The notes: generated from the letters alone by a model not told the origin. Shown: positions 1 to 10,635, numbered from the stretch's first letter. The stretch: DNA of 64,000 nucleotides from Diplonema papillatum (GCA_030068145.1 JAPJBO010000255.1:124001-188000), one strand, 5' to 3'. A program made the numbers and translations.

Positions 1-470
1 TGCTCATTTGGGGAGGGGTGTTCGCTTGGTAGACTTTGACCGCTGCACGCCACACCTGAAACCTGGTGGCGAAGTGCACACCGCTCTGTTGTCATGACTG
101 GGAGCACGGTGTGTTCCAGCACCAGGTGGGGAGTTAAACTGCGCGTATTTCCTTTTTGCGGGTGTGGCGCACCCGCAAATCCAATGTACCCGCAATTTCA
201 ATGTGCCACACCCGCAATATCCAAAAAAAATGGCACACCCGCAATTTCATAGTGAAATCCAGTGCGACACCAGCTGATCCAATGTGGCGCACGCCCGCAA
301 TCTCAGTGTGAACCCCAGCGTGACACCCGCAAATCCAGTGGAAATCCGGTGTGGTCACCTGTATGTGCGAGTGTCACACTGGATTTCGCACCGGATTGCG
401 GGTGAATCCACACCCATGTTGGGGAACACCGTGCGGGATCCTCACCCACTTCCTCGGGAGTGGTCCATAC
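1..470. repeat. Degenerate CCCGCAA minisatellite region, no gene
   Basis: Short units such as ACACCCGCAAATCCAGTG and CACCCGCAATTTCA recur irregularly from about 165 to 400, with no conserved reading frame. A related stretch with the same units lies at about 41160-41350, next to an inverted-repeat element, so this is a dispersed family. I see no coding signal on either strand. Confidence 0.6.
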
Positions 471-630
471 GCGGTGGAGCCTCAGAAGCCGGGTTAAAGA
501 GAGCGTGCCCGAATCAGTCTCGCCCGAAAAGCGGGTGTGATGCAACCAAAAACGCGTGTGAATTTACACCTGAATAGCGGGTCTGAATCCAGCTTTAGCT
601 CCAGCGTCTGAGGCTGAACTCCACCGTGCA
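471..630. mobile_element. MITE-like element with ~30-bp terminal inverted repeats
   Basis: The left end reads GCGGTGGAGCCTCAGAAGC. The right end is its approximate reverse complement, with GTCTGAGGCTGAACTCC then ACCGTGC. Between them lies a GC-rich core with CCCGAAAAGCGGGTGTG and ACCAAAAACGCGTGTGAA. Related copies are at 13147-13330, about 46067-46225, and in expanded form at 9740-10205. It is about 160 bp and encodes nothing, so it would be non-autonomous. The transposase family is unknown. Confidence 0.6.
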
Positions 631-660
631 TCCTGCATGCAAAGAACGAGAATGTTCTTT

Positions 661-845
661 TTGTATAGGCACCTGCTTTGAAGGAAATGCCAGTTGCGAA
701 ATTTCAAAGGTGCTGCAGCCCACGAAACACCGGTAAATCTGGGTTTAATGGTGGGCGTAAGCGTTCAACAAGCGCCACTTTGTAGTTGTGTTGTTTTCTC
801 CCCCCTTTAGCCTCCAGCACAAGGCAGTCCCTCGAGCATTTTGCG
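661..845 (+). repeat. Rep-A dispersed repeat copy
   Basis: A diverged copy of the roughly 215-bp Rep-A family, seen from the starting block GCACCTGCTTTG through GGGCGTAAGCGTTCAACAA to the ending GGCAGTCCCTCGAGCATTTT. Other copies lie at 2253, 2612, 19027, 24815, 28265, 38655, 43736, 43866, 47409 and 47629, in both orientations. No open frame is shared between copies, so it is non-coding. Confidence 0.8.
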
Positions 846-1919
846 TAGCTCCGGCGATAGCAGGGATGTATCATGCAGGGTCAAAACCTTGTGTCTTTTT
901 GGTAAGAGGGATTTAGACCCAAAAAAAAATGGCCACCCATTTTTTCTGGAAAAATATTTGGGTTTTGAAAAAATAAATCTGGTACAAAAACTGCGGTAAT
1001 TATTGATGAAGCTGAGCAAGTTTCTTTTTTTCTCCAATTTTTTTTCTTGATCGTATGCCAATACTGCAGGGAATAGTTGAATAGACCTCTTGAGTTTGTG
1101 CTGACCACGAATTGGGGAGTCGGGAGAACCTACAAAGCCAAAAGCAGGACCGACCCCCCCGTTCGTGAGAAAAAGCGAAGAATAAAAACACCTTCTTTTT
1201 TCCATCTATCTTTGTCAAGAGCTGCAACTCAACTATTCTTGGGGGCCATCGGCCCCGCGGCAGCGTTTTCCAAAAAGACACAAGGTTTTGACCCTGCATG
1301 ATATATCACCCGCGCCACGGTATTTTGTCCCATTACGGGTTTTTGGGGTTCCGGTCCGGAGTGGGTCAGATTTTCATCCGGTTCTCGGTGCAGGCCCAAA
1401 ATCCCTGAAACTGTTCCTGTTGCGTAAGCACACCTGCTTTGTCGAAACCCTCGACGACGCCGCCCCGCGCGAGTAAACAAACGAGGCGCCGGCACGAAAC
1501 ACAGGTTAAACTTAGGTTGGTTTAGGTGCCGGGCGTAAGCATTCAATTAAAAAAAGAAAAAAACCCCGCACAATCCACAAAACGTAGTCCCACACTCTCC
1601 GCTTGGTTTGCGGGGATCGTGCGTCCATATCAAAAAGTGTCGGATGGCAGCGTGCTGTGCTAAATCACTTAAAACAGGGTTTACACACGTAACGCACAAA
1701 CAAGATTTTGCTCCCTCGCCTCCGGCCCGGGAAAAAACGCTTTTATTTCCCGGGAAAAAAACAGTTATGGTTCCGGGTTACAGCAGAAGGAACCCGGTGT
1801 GAGCACGCTGGCGTCTTCTGTGGCAACCTCCGTGCGCCAGGAACACCAGAACACGCGAAGTTCACTCAGAAGCAGGCTCGAAAGGCGAAGTTCCTTGCGC
1901 AAGGCTGCAGGCCGAAACC
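846..1919. other. Intergenic, no supported gene; two shared repeats
   Basis: No convincing coding sequence. Positions 1060-1190 match 10505-10635 closely (both contain GGGGAGTCGGGAGAACCT). Positions 1632-1690 (GGCAGCGTGCTGTGCTAAAT) recur at about 58580-58625, inside intron 1 of the ADP-ribosyltransferase gene. The rest is unique or too diverged to assign. Confidence 0.5.
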
Positions 1920-2150
1920 TGGACAAAAGGTGCCGAGACAGGCCTGGCTCCGGGTCAGGAACGTGACGGTCAACCACAGCTTGCAAGTCGAAGGCGGCAC
2001 AGTGCCACAACCCTGTCCTCTCTGCCTTGGGGCTGACTGTCTCTACGAGCTTGTGTTTAAGAAATCGGTAGCCACTTGACCGTGGGGGCTCTGCAGTACC
2101 GCCGAACTCGTGTTGCTTGGCTCCCATGCAGCAGGCGTTCCCGTGGTGCA
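1920..2150 (+). repeat. Rep-C dispersed repeat copy
   Basis: Contains the family landmarks GTGACGGTCAACCACAGC, CTGACTGTCTC (usually CTGACCGTCTC), GGTAGCCACTTGACC and CTGCAGTACCGCCGAAC. The family recurs at 11150-11550, 22430-22610 (diverged), 26640-26895, 26935-27215, 52490-52755 and 54265-54535, all in this orientation. No reading frame is conserved between copies. Confidence 0.75.
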
Positions 2151-2252
2151 CTCGTGCTCCCAAAATGGAGAGGTGTTGCTGCGCACCTGCCAGATCCTGC
2201 CAGTGGCCTGCCAGTGGCCTGCCAGATCCAGCTGCCGCCCCGAAGGTTGGTT

Positions 2253-2360
2253 TGTCTAAGCACCTGCTTTGTAGGAAATACTTGAGGAGGCTGCCAGGTT
2301 GCGAAAGATCAAAGGAGGTACATGTGATGTGGCCCACGCGAAACACAGGTTTAGTGGCGT
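2253..2360 (+). repeat. Rep-A partial copy
   Basis: Begins CTAAGCACCTGCTTTGTAGG and runs through AAAGATCAAAGGAGGTA to the CGAAACACAGG block, then stops. The second half of the repeat is missing. Confidence 0.75.
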
Positions 2361-2611
2361 GCGCCAGTGGCTTATATATGGGTCTGCAAGTCCGAGCAAG
2401 GAAGAAAAAAAGGGCGCAAACCGATGCATGATGAGTGTACCACACGAGCAGTACTGCAGTACCGGTTACACAAATACAGTTGACTTGCATCAAATTTGCC
2501 ACTCTCTCTCAGTGGACTATGGCAATTCTTGCAGTGTGGTGCTACCATGAGCAAAACCGCAATTTATGGACAGTTACGTGGGAGGACTTTTTATATATAA
2601 GGCCCTGGCGT

Positions 2612-2790
2612 GCGCTTTTTTGTTGAACGCTTACGCCCGCCACTAAACCCAGATTTACCTGTGTTTCGTGTGGGCTACAGCACATTTACCTCCTTTGATC
2701 TTTTGCAGCTGGCAGCAATGTATCGCAACTGGCAGTCTCCTCACGCATTTCCTGCAAAGCGGGTGCTTATACATGAACATTTCCGGAGTT
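2612..2790 (-). repeat. Rep-A copy, inverted, with a small internal duplication
   Basis: The reverse strand shows Rep-A from its GTATAAGCACC-type start (2765-2775) to GCGTTCAACAAAAAA (2612-2630). A short block (GCAGCTGGCAGCAATGTATCGCAACTGGCAG region, about 2706-2736) is duplicated compared with other copies. Confidence 0.7.
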
Positions 2791-2990
2791 GGGGCTTGCA
2801 CTGATAAACGAAGCAACGGACGATCAGCATCAACTGACCAAAGGTGATGGAAATGATAAGGCAAAAGTTTCTTGTTCTTCGCGTGTACAGGGTATAAACC
2901 TCTCTAGCACTTTTTTCGTTGGCTTCGTTTTCTCTTTCATGTGCAACCGTTGTTCCGGAAATGTTCCCGTCAGTACAGATGTACTATTAA
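2779..2990 (-). repeat. Rep-B dispersed repeat copy
   Basis: On the reverse strand this matches the repeat that starts near TCTGTACTGACGGGAACATT and ends with AAACGAAGCAACGGACGATC. Further copies lie at 19785-20010, 30583-30890 (just after beta-tubulin) and 50803-51035 (first part of the Canopy-like gene's intron). It abuts the Rep-A copy on its left. Confidence 0.75.
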
Positions 2991-3119
2991 AAAAAAAAAA
3001 AGACCCACTAACGTGACTTGTTCAAGTTGTTGTGTCCCCCTTCGAAGTAAGCACACAGGCACAGCCCTCGAGTAGTTTTGCGCGTCGCAACAAAACAACC
3101 CTTTAACCAGTGCTCCCGC

Positions 3120-3390
3120 TAACGAAAAAGTGCGAGGAATTTCTCAAAAAAAAAAAAAGAGGGTGAGGAATTTCTCACGAGGAATTCCTCACATTTTTCC
3201 CGTTGGTACCGTTCGCCGGGGGGACTTATGGGGTCCGGGGGGTCTGCCCCCCCGGACCCCCCATTTGGAAGACTCGGGCGCCCCCCTGCAACAGAAGCTA
3301 ATAGCCTGCACCAAACGCGAGAGCCTAGCGGGGGGGGGAAGCCTCACCCAGGGTTTTGGGGTTCCTCACTAAAAGTGAGGTTAGCGGGGA
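3120..3390. repeat. Cluster of hairpins (GAGGAATTCCTC and a very GC-rich stem)
   Basis: Near-palindromes GTGAGGAATTTCTCAC and GAGGAATTCCTCAC lie at 3160-3192. A strong stem pairs ATGGGGTCCGGGGGG (3228-3242) with CCCCCCCGGACCCCCCAT (3247-3264) across a 4-nt loop. A further small stem CCTCACT/AGTGAGG lies near 3364-3380. No coding signal. Confidence 0.65.
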
Positions 3391-3589
3391 GTACTGCCTT
3401 TAACTCGAAAAAGGAATAAAGAAAATACTCATCTGTAGCAGCACTGTCTCCTCCTCATTACCCCTCCACCAAGAAGGAGCACCGGCGCAGCAGGTTGTCC
3501 GCTTTTTTTTTTTAGCGACGACGGGGGAGTTTTCTGCTCACCTAATGGACGCAACAAACCGAAACACTGTTCGTCCCAAAGTGCGCTTC

Positions 3590-4250
3590 TCTTCGGGAGC
3601 TTTGCTCGGTTGTTTCGAACGAAAGGCGACGAGAATCCTTCAACGAGAGTGCTCTGGGCGAGAAAGAATGGTTCTTCCGCTCCACGGAGGTGTTCACCTG
3701 GGTCGATTCGACCCAGTGGACGCTGCACTCGAAACCTTGCCTCTGAGGATAGGTTTGTTTTCTTTCAAGAAGCTTTGGGGGAGCCTTCACGAGGCGACAT
3801 CGTTGACTGCACCTTAATTGAGTTGCAGTCCCCCAACCGCCAGCATCATGTACTTGACGCGACGCGGAACGAAGTGCTGCCTGGCAGCCAATGGCCTGTG
3901 ATGGCTGAGTGCACACCTAAGCACAGCTGCATCCTCGTGTTGTAGCCGTGTTGTGTATATTAAGGCTTCGTGGGCAAACCTTCCGCGACCGTGATTGGAC
4001 AGTCGGGATGCCGGGGGCGGGTCTCCATGAATAAGAGAAAAGTAAGCAAGACCTGCCCCCCGTGCCTGCTTCGGCAGACAACACATACTACTGTTGCTGC
4101 ATAACAAGTTCAAACTACTACTACTACTTCTACTCAAGAAGGTTTTCTCGGTTGTTTCGAAAGACAGGCAACGAGGATAGAGAACCTTCGACGAGAGTGC
4201 TCCTGGAGAAAAAGAATGGTTCTTCCGCTCCACGGAGGTGTCCGCCTGGG
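3590..4250. repeat. Rep-P copy bracketed by two direct repeats of ~110 bp
   Basis: Rep-P (about 3780-4085) carries CCTTAATTGAGT, CAGCATCATGTACTTGACGC, GGACAGTCGGGATGCCGG and GCTTCGGCAGAC. Other copies are at 39487-39845 and, inverted and interrupted, at 51130-51990. On each side is a related block (3600-3710 and 4150-4250) sharing TTCGACGAGAGTGCTC-type sequence and AATGGTTCTTCCGCTCCACG. The direct blocks could be remnants of a duplication that brackets the insertion. Confidence 0.6.
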
Positions 4251-5129
4251 TTACTCACCCACATACTACACTCGAAAATCCTACCGGGGATTGGGCTCAG
4301 CGACCGAAACTTGTAGAGTCCCCCCGTGTAAAGAAAGAAAAGCTGAAAACGAAAGCTATTCGAAAGACACCAGCCAATGCGTCAGCTCCGGCTGACACGT
4401 CTGTACACATCCCAAAAAACGTGGACCCGCGGGTTGGCTTGTCACGGTCAGTTTTACCCAGATGCGGTCAGGTTTGAGTTAGGGTCGGTTTGGGAAAAGA
4501 AAGAAAAAGTGGAATTCGCCAGTTCGTAACCGGCTTGCACACTTTGCTGCGCTGCTCCCGTGCACCTATTTCCTCTGCGCCACCACGCTGCAAAAAGATG
4601 CAGTGCACCCGGTGGCAAAACCTTTTGGAAAACCGAAATATTTTTGGAAAATCGTAGCTTAACAACCCCTCTGGAATTCTAACGCAAAAATAAAAAATGA
4701 AAACGTGATTTCGCTTTTTTTTTTTTTTTGACTGTTCTCTGAGAATCTTTCAAATAAGGCATTCTTGCACGTTGTGCGCCTTCAGCTTGGAACTGCTGCG
4801 AACAAGAGGAATCCAACCTGTTGATTAAGCCGCAGCATTCCGCTTCTCATCCCAGCGTTGGGGAACGGAAGGTTACTTGCCCAAGTGCCGTGGGTCAACG
4901 CCTGAGAGATCAGGTAAAGCGCAGGCGCACGGCGGAACAGCCAGAGTGCCTTTGTCTTTTCTAATCTATCTGAGGACTAAGGACACACATGCAGGGACCA
5001 ATCGGGATCCTTCTGTCCCTACGGACGTGCTGACGAACCGACAGTCAAAAGGGAATGGACCTGAGGCAACAGCCTGCCATGGATTACACGGATCGTGTGT
5101 ATTGCCCTTAAATGTCCTACTAGTCGTAG
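4251..5129. other. Intergenic, nothing recognised
   Basis: I find no repeat family member, no RNA gene and no coding exon with acceptable splice sites. Short open frames exist, but their composition is not like the exons elsewhere in the window. Confidence 0.5.
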
Positions 5130-5400
5130 TATCTAGTGCTCGCGCTAAGGAAAAAGCGGCCGGTTTCAGCCGGAAAAAAAAAAAATCTCGAAAAACTGAC
5201 CGGCTGATAATCAGCCGGCTGATTTTTGGAAGGTCTGCCGATCAGAAGGGGTTTACGACAATCGTCAATTGTTGAAAAATCGGCTGATTTTGTGCGAGTC
5301 TGCGGGTAAAAAAGAAAAGGGCTCGAAGTTTAATCAGCCGGCAAGCCGGCTGATCGCGCACACTGGTAAAAGGGGAGGGGGGGGGGGGGGGGGGGGGGGG
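5130..5400. repeat. AGCCGGCTGAT hairpin block followed by a 24-nt G tract
   Basis: Repeated AGCCGGCTGAT motifs form stems. CCGGCTGAT pairs with ATCAGCCGG at 5200-5218. ATCAGCCGGC (5333-5342) pairs with GCCGGCTGAT (5345-5354) around an AA loop. An uninterrupted run of 24 G follows at 5377-5400. A related hairpin with a paired-base change and its own G tract occurs at 9001-9085. Confidence 0.65.
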
Positions 5401-5594
5401 CGAATAAGTACTACCTGTGTCATTATTCGATTTGTCGAATACTAAAAAAAAGTTTCGGGTAGCCGAACAGTGGCAGGATCAAATAGTGGTGGTGTTTTTA
5501 CACAGCCAGACGTGTGTCAAACAACTGTTATTATTCGATCCCCCCCCCCTTCAGTATCTCGAACAAAAACTGAAAGTTTTGCACTCTCAATCGC

Positions 5595-8500
5595 TTGCTG
5601 TCGAGACCGTACAGCTCACAACCAAATTCACTTCCCCTGTTCCGCCCAAACACTAAACCACAATTTCATTCATCCCCCTTTGATTTTATTGGACTGTGTC
5701 GTGACCTGGCGCATAGCACGCTAACTTCGAGATACCTGAAGAGCGCGAGGAGTCAGCGGGAGCTTCGCGACCCCCTGGGGAAGGAATCGTTCGCTTGGGT
5801 GAAGAAAGACGCGCCATCGGGGTTATCGTTTGTAACTGGGGCCGATGGGCGGCTCACTGCGAACTTGGCAGAAGTTGACGCGTTGGTGAGGAGGAGTTGG
5901 GATCCAGTGCTCCGCATGTACGCCGAGAAAAGGGAACCCGAGTTTGCCCCTTTCTTCCAGGAGTACAAAGACTTTATCACGCAACACCCATGCAATCTAA
6001 ATCCGATCACGGCCGAGCGGCTTCGTCAGGTGGCGAAAAAGAAGAGCGTACAGACGTCTTGCGGTGTCGACGGCTGGCGCATGCGTGAAATCGCCGTTCT
6101 GCCGAATGCAATCCTGGAAAGCTTTGTCGCGGTGCTCAACGAGGTAGAGGAAACCGGCTTCTGGCCCGACGGAGTCCTGGACGCAATGGTCACCTTAATT
6201 CCAAAAGGAGAAGGGAGTGATCCACTGAAGCTGCGCCCGATTACTGTCTCGAGCGTGGTATACCGACTCTGGGCTAGCGTGCGCCTACAGGATGTCATGC
6301 TCTGGCAAGAGCTATGGATTCACGGGTCGCAACATGGTTTCCGGCACGGCCACTCCTGCGACGACGTGGTCATGGATATCGCCCTGTCGATAGAGGAATC
6401 ACTGACAAACGGTACACCCCTGTGCGGGGTCGCACTCGACTTTGCCAAGTGCTTTGACCGCGTCCCTCAGGCCCTGGTGCTCGACTTGATGGAGGCGCTT
6501 GGGCTTCACGAGCGTGTGCTGGCACCCTTACGCCACATATACAAGCACCTGCGGCGTCGCTTCCGGTACCCCTTGGGAGTCGGCGAGATGTTCACTGTCA
6601 CCAACGGAATTCTCCAGGGCTGCCCGATATCAGTGGTCCTGATCAACGCGCTCCTCTCTGTTCTCTCGAAGGCCTTGGTCAGCCGAGCTCGGGTGAGTCC
6701 GAAGTCGTTCGCCGACGATCTGTACCTGCTGTCGCAACTTGCGAGGCTACTCCAAGAGGGAATTCGAACCACAGAGGTGTTCGACAGCCTGACAGGCTTT
6801 GCCCTCAACGAGGACAAGTCGGTCTCCTTCTCGACGTCCCCAGAGCCTCCTCGCCTCGTGATCGGTCGCAAAATAATTCGATCGAGCAAAATAGTGAAGG
6901 TTTTGGGTGTCCCCCTGGGCACAGAGGGACCCGTTGACAACCGCAGGGCCAACGCCACGGTCGAGGCCGCGGCCAGACTTGAGGCGGCGCCGCTCATGCA
7001 TCGCACGAAGTTCCGCATAATGCAGACGATCGCAGCCTCCGCGTATTACGGGGCGGCCTACTGCACGAATACAACAGGTGGCTTCGTCAACAGCTCAACG
7101 CTCCGAACGGCACTCTCCGCTTGCGTGATCCCTCGATCTAACCGGGCGAAGAGCCCTCTTGCGGTTCTCTCCCTGGTTGCTAAAGCACACCTGTGTGATC
7201 CGGCATGCGCCTCAGGTTTCAGCTTATTCCGCACGTTCGTGAAACAATACGGGAAAGAGAGGTTTCGGGTGAGGATGGACGCTCTCCTTCGCGTGGGAGC
7301 CGACTCGTCTATCAAGGGTCCCGTAGGTCTTATGGCTAATCTTCTGCGGGAGATAAGATTCCTACGGGCCACGCAGCACAGCTTCCAGTCCCTGTCTTTC
7401 GACGGGACTCCCGTGTCGCTACTCGGTAAAGAAGCCCCACACCTCTTTCGTGAGGGCCTGCGTCTGCGCGCGTGGCGTTACTTGACCACACAGAGACAAG
7501 GATTTGACGGAATCGAAGGAGGGGTGGACGTACGTGCCATGAATCGGCTTTGGCTGAACCGCGCGACGGACCACAAATTGAGTTCCGCGATCAGTCGATG
7601 TATTGGGGGAGCGGTGTACTCACGGGAATGGTGCCGCAGGAAGTGGGGTTCGGGGAGCGGCGACTGCGAGTTCTGCGACAGCGGTGCGACGGGGACCCTG
7701 TGGCATTACTACTGGCAATGTCCGGGCCCAGGTTGTAGATGGAACGAGCTGCGATCCCGGTTTTGCATTGCTGAGGCGATGGTCCGGGACATGCCCCAGT
7801 GCTTGTGCATTAGAGGGATACCCCCCTACGGGACCCCTCCTGACCTCCTGGAGAAGATCCAGAGGCTGATCGGTACGATCTCAATCGAGATGGCGCAGGC
7901 GCAGCGGAGCCTTGCGGCAACACGCCCTTGGGAACTCGCCTCAGGTGCGTCGACGAAATACGACGTACACTTAGCAACGGACAGTCGTAAGTTGCTAACG
8001 ACCAACATCGGAACCCGCTTCGCAGCGACGTTGGTCTTCTGGCTGCGGAGTCTATCGTGGGTCAGCTCCAACCCTCTCCCGACGACAGGCGTGGAACTCG
8101 CGCTTGATTTTGAGGCATTTACGCGTTCGAAGCTCCCAGGGAGAACCTTCGCCGAGAAGGGGCTGCAAATTGGGTACCTTATGCGAGCCATCAACGACCT
8201 GTGCTGCGCCGACTCAGGAGTCGCCTCCTTCCCTGGGAAGTGGCGGCAGGGGGTCTGTTCCCTCCGCTGTTTTGGTGCGCCGGCTATGCCGGGTTGTACC
8301 CACCGCCCACGCTTTGCGGCTGGACGGAAGACCGAGTGGATGTTGGGCAAGCTGGAAACAATTTGCGCCCGTAACAGCTGGAACGATGCCGTGCCTGAAT
8401 ATCCGCACGACGTACCCTATGTTCAGTGGGAGTTGAGATTCTCTGTCAAGATGCTAGCCGCCGCCATAGGGCGGGCTATTGCCAAAAGGAGGAGAGCCCG

Positions 8501-8648
8501 CGAAACAACGTGCCAACACACGCCTGCCAGGCGGTCTCGTCCGCCAGTCAGAACGCCCCCGGCTGCGCCACCATCGGTGCAACAATCATCTTTGACAGGG
8601 CCACGGCTCGCTCCGCGCCCACGGCGCAACGACTTGCGCCCGCCGTAG
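5595..8648 (+). mobile_element. Non-LTR retrotransposon ORF, reverse transcriptase, 5'-truncated
   Basis: A single open frame of about 1017 codons. The RT core is clear: an Asp-box DFAKCFDRVP near residue 279, NGILQGCPIS near 337 and the catalytic FADD near 372. A CEFC...H....C zinc-knuckle-like C2HC motif lies near residue 692, as in the C-terminal region of many LINEs. RT would copy the element RNA at a nicked target. No ATG occurs before about codon 108; the frame is entered from a stop at 5571, and the usual N-terminal endonuclease is absent. The copy therefore appears 5'-truncated and probably cannot move on its own. The last 300 or so residues match nothing I recognise. The frame is otherwise uninterrupted, suggesting fairly recent insertion. 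Confidence 0.9.
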
Positions 8649-8735
8649 TAGTACGGGATAGTAGTGGGGCGACCGGATACTCCTCGGAGAGATGGTCCCT
8701 GCACTCTAACTCGTCTCTCTCTCTCTCTCTTTTAT
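8649..8735 (+). repeat. 3' tail of the retrotransposon with CT microsatellite end
   Basis: After the RT stop comes GTGGGGCGACCGGATACTCC, then GGAGAGATGGTCCCTGCAC and a short CT run. The same tail without an RT ORF occurs at 9579-9672, and in shortened or diverged form at 14659-14716, 45700-45755 and 60833-60886. The element therefore seems to end in (CT)n rather than poly(A). Confidence 0.75.
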
Positions 8736-9578
8736 TTTTCACTACACTTCCTCCTCGCGCCTTGAATTCGGCTGTCCGACAGCGATTCTCCACGCAAAAT
8801 TCCTTCGTTTCGCAGGCCGAATGCCGCCTTTTTTTCGCCCACTATGCTCACGCCAAGCAACACCTCTTCCTCTCAATCTCGCAGCGATGTATCAGAGCTG
8901 GCGCCAAGCAAAAAAGACTGCCCAGGCTTTGCGGCCGCTGCTCCCTATCCAGGGAAACCCGGGGGGGCTGAGTTTCCGTTGAGGTTTGGGGGGGGGGGAA
9001 CGCTCGAAATTATATCTGGCGGCAAGCCGGCAGATAGCGCACCCACGGTCCAATGGGCAAAGAAAACGCCCTTGGGGGGGGGGGGGATCCACCTACTTTT
9101 TAGCAGAAATCTTCACAACTTTTCGTCGTCCTAGTCCATGGGGTCGACAGTGTTGGGCTTCTGGACGTGGGCACTGCCGGCTGCGTCGCGCGCACACAAG
9201 TTCCCTTACTTCTCGTCCGCCCGGGCCCTCCTTCTCCTGGGGTCTAAACGGGCTCCGTGGGGCGTCCCTTCGAGTTCCTTCCACTTGTTTCCTTTCTAAC
9301 TGGAGCGCGTCACCAAAACTCGTTGCCAAACAAACAAAGGTCGCAAGACACCAAACTGGTCGTCCTTCGGGATCGACGGTAGCACAAAAAATGTGTACTG
9401 TACATCAACCCCGGTTGATTGTCGGCAACACAAAATGGTCACTCTGTCTCGGGCACGAGTCAGTCTAGCTCGCACCTACGAATGCACTCCCACCCAATCC
9501 CCTCAACACCCCCGAAGAAGGCAATCAGCCAGCAATCACACAAGTGACGATCATACCCTCCTTCTTCTCTCTGTCATG
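8736..9578. other. Intergenic; second GCCGGCAAGCCGGC hairpin and a repeat shared with 27.3 kb
   Basis: The block at 9001-9045 is homologous to 5320-5365 (CTCGAA, a GGCGGCAAGCCGGC stem, then GCGCAC). A 13-nt G run follows at about 9072-9085. Positions 9300-9370 (GCGCGTCACCAAAACTCG to GGTCGTCCTTCGG) match 27293-27375. The block GGTTGATTGTCGGCAACACA near 9413 recurs at about 56369 and 56655. No gene supported. Confidence 0.5.
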
Positions 9579-9629
9579 TAGTGGGGCGACCGGATACTCC
9601 TCGGAGAGATGGTCCCTGCACTCTAACTC

Positions 9630-9672
<43 letters not shown>
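9579..9672 (+). repeat. Solo retrotransposon 3' tail with (CT)~21
   Basis: About 50 nt identical to the tail at 8657-8710, followed by an uninterrupted CT run to about 9670. It looks like a severely 5'-truncated LINE copy or a SINE sharing the LINE tail. Confidence 0.7.
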
Positions 9673-9739
9673 GTTTTGTTTCGAAGAATGCTTCAAACGC
9701 GCGCGAGAAGCAGGGTTTCTGCCTCAACGTTTTCCACGG

Positions 9740-10205
9740 TGGGAGTCCGGCCTCAGAGGCCGGAGTTGAAGGCTGGAGTTAAGCAAGCGGGCGCCACATC
9801 CGCTTTTCGGGTGTGGATTCACACGCGTTTTGGTGGCAACACCCACTTTTCGGGTGTGGATTCACACGCGTTTTGGTGGCAACACCCACTTTTCGGGTGT
9901 GGATTCACACGCGTTTTGGTGGCAACACCCACTTTTCGGGTGTGGATTCACACGCGTTTTGGTGGCAACACCCACTTTTCGGGTGTGGATTCACACGCGT
10001 TTTGGTGGCAACACCCACTTTTCGGGTGTGGATTCACACGCGTTTTGGTGGCAACACCCACTTTTCGGGTGTGGATTCACACGCGTTTTGGTGGCAACAC
10101 CCACTTTTCGGGTGTGGATTCACACGCGTTTTGGTGGCAACACCCACTTTTCGGGTGTGGATTCACACGCGTTTTGGTGGCAACACACCCGCTTTTCGGG
10201 TTCAC
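9740..10205 (+). repeat. 43-bp minisatellite, about nine copies, inside a MITE-like element
   Basis: Unit of 43 bp containing TTTTCGGGTGTGGATTCAC and ACGCGTTTTGGTGGCAACAC, nearly identical from about 9810 to 10195. The left border, with GCCTCAGAGGCCGGAGTT, matches the inverted-repeat end of the MITE-like family. The unit matches that family's single-copy core (for example 46108-46150). Because 43 is not a multiple of three and the unit has no stops, long ORFs appear in this array; they are not genes. Confidence 0.85.
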
Positions 10206-10635
10206 CTTCTTTTTTTACATAATAGCCAGCTTGAAAGGAAATGCTCGACGATGCTGCCCGACAAAGAACAGAAGGGATCCCAAGTGCTGTAGCTACCGAA
10301 CCACGTGTTGAATGGACGTGAGGTCATGCGGGTCTACCCCCTACACGACAAATCACACAAACACAACAGCACGGTGGTGTAAGCGAAGAACAAATCAGAT
10401 TGTGTTTGTATTGTATTTGCCTCTCTACCTCTATGTTTCCTCCCTTCCATTCGGAGTCGAAGCAGCTACGTCGAGTATTTTTGTCGAGAGTATCTGAGTA
10501 TGCTAATACAGCAGGGAATAGTTTACTAGACCTCTTTGAGTTTGTTGCTAACCACGATTTGGGGAGTCGGGAGAACCTGCAAAGCCAAAAGCAGGACCCG
10601 ACCCCCCCGTTCGTGAGAAGAAGCGAAGAATAACT
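10206..10635 (+). repeat. Two dispersed repeats in series
   Basis: Positions 10215-10390 (GCCAGCTTGAAAGGAAATG, GATGCTGCCCGACAAAGAAC) match 19248-19445 closely. Positions 10505-10635 (GCAGGGAATAGTT, GGAGAACCTGCAAAGCCAAA) match 1060-1190. No gene supported. Confidence 0.7.

Noticed and set aside
9544-10311. 255-codon ORF over the 43-bp repeat
   Set aside because: The 43-bp unit has no stops and shifts frame each copy, so long frames appear automatically. No start context or domain.
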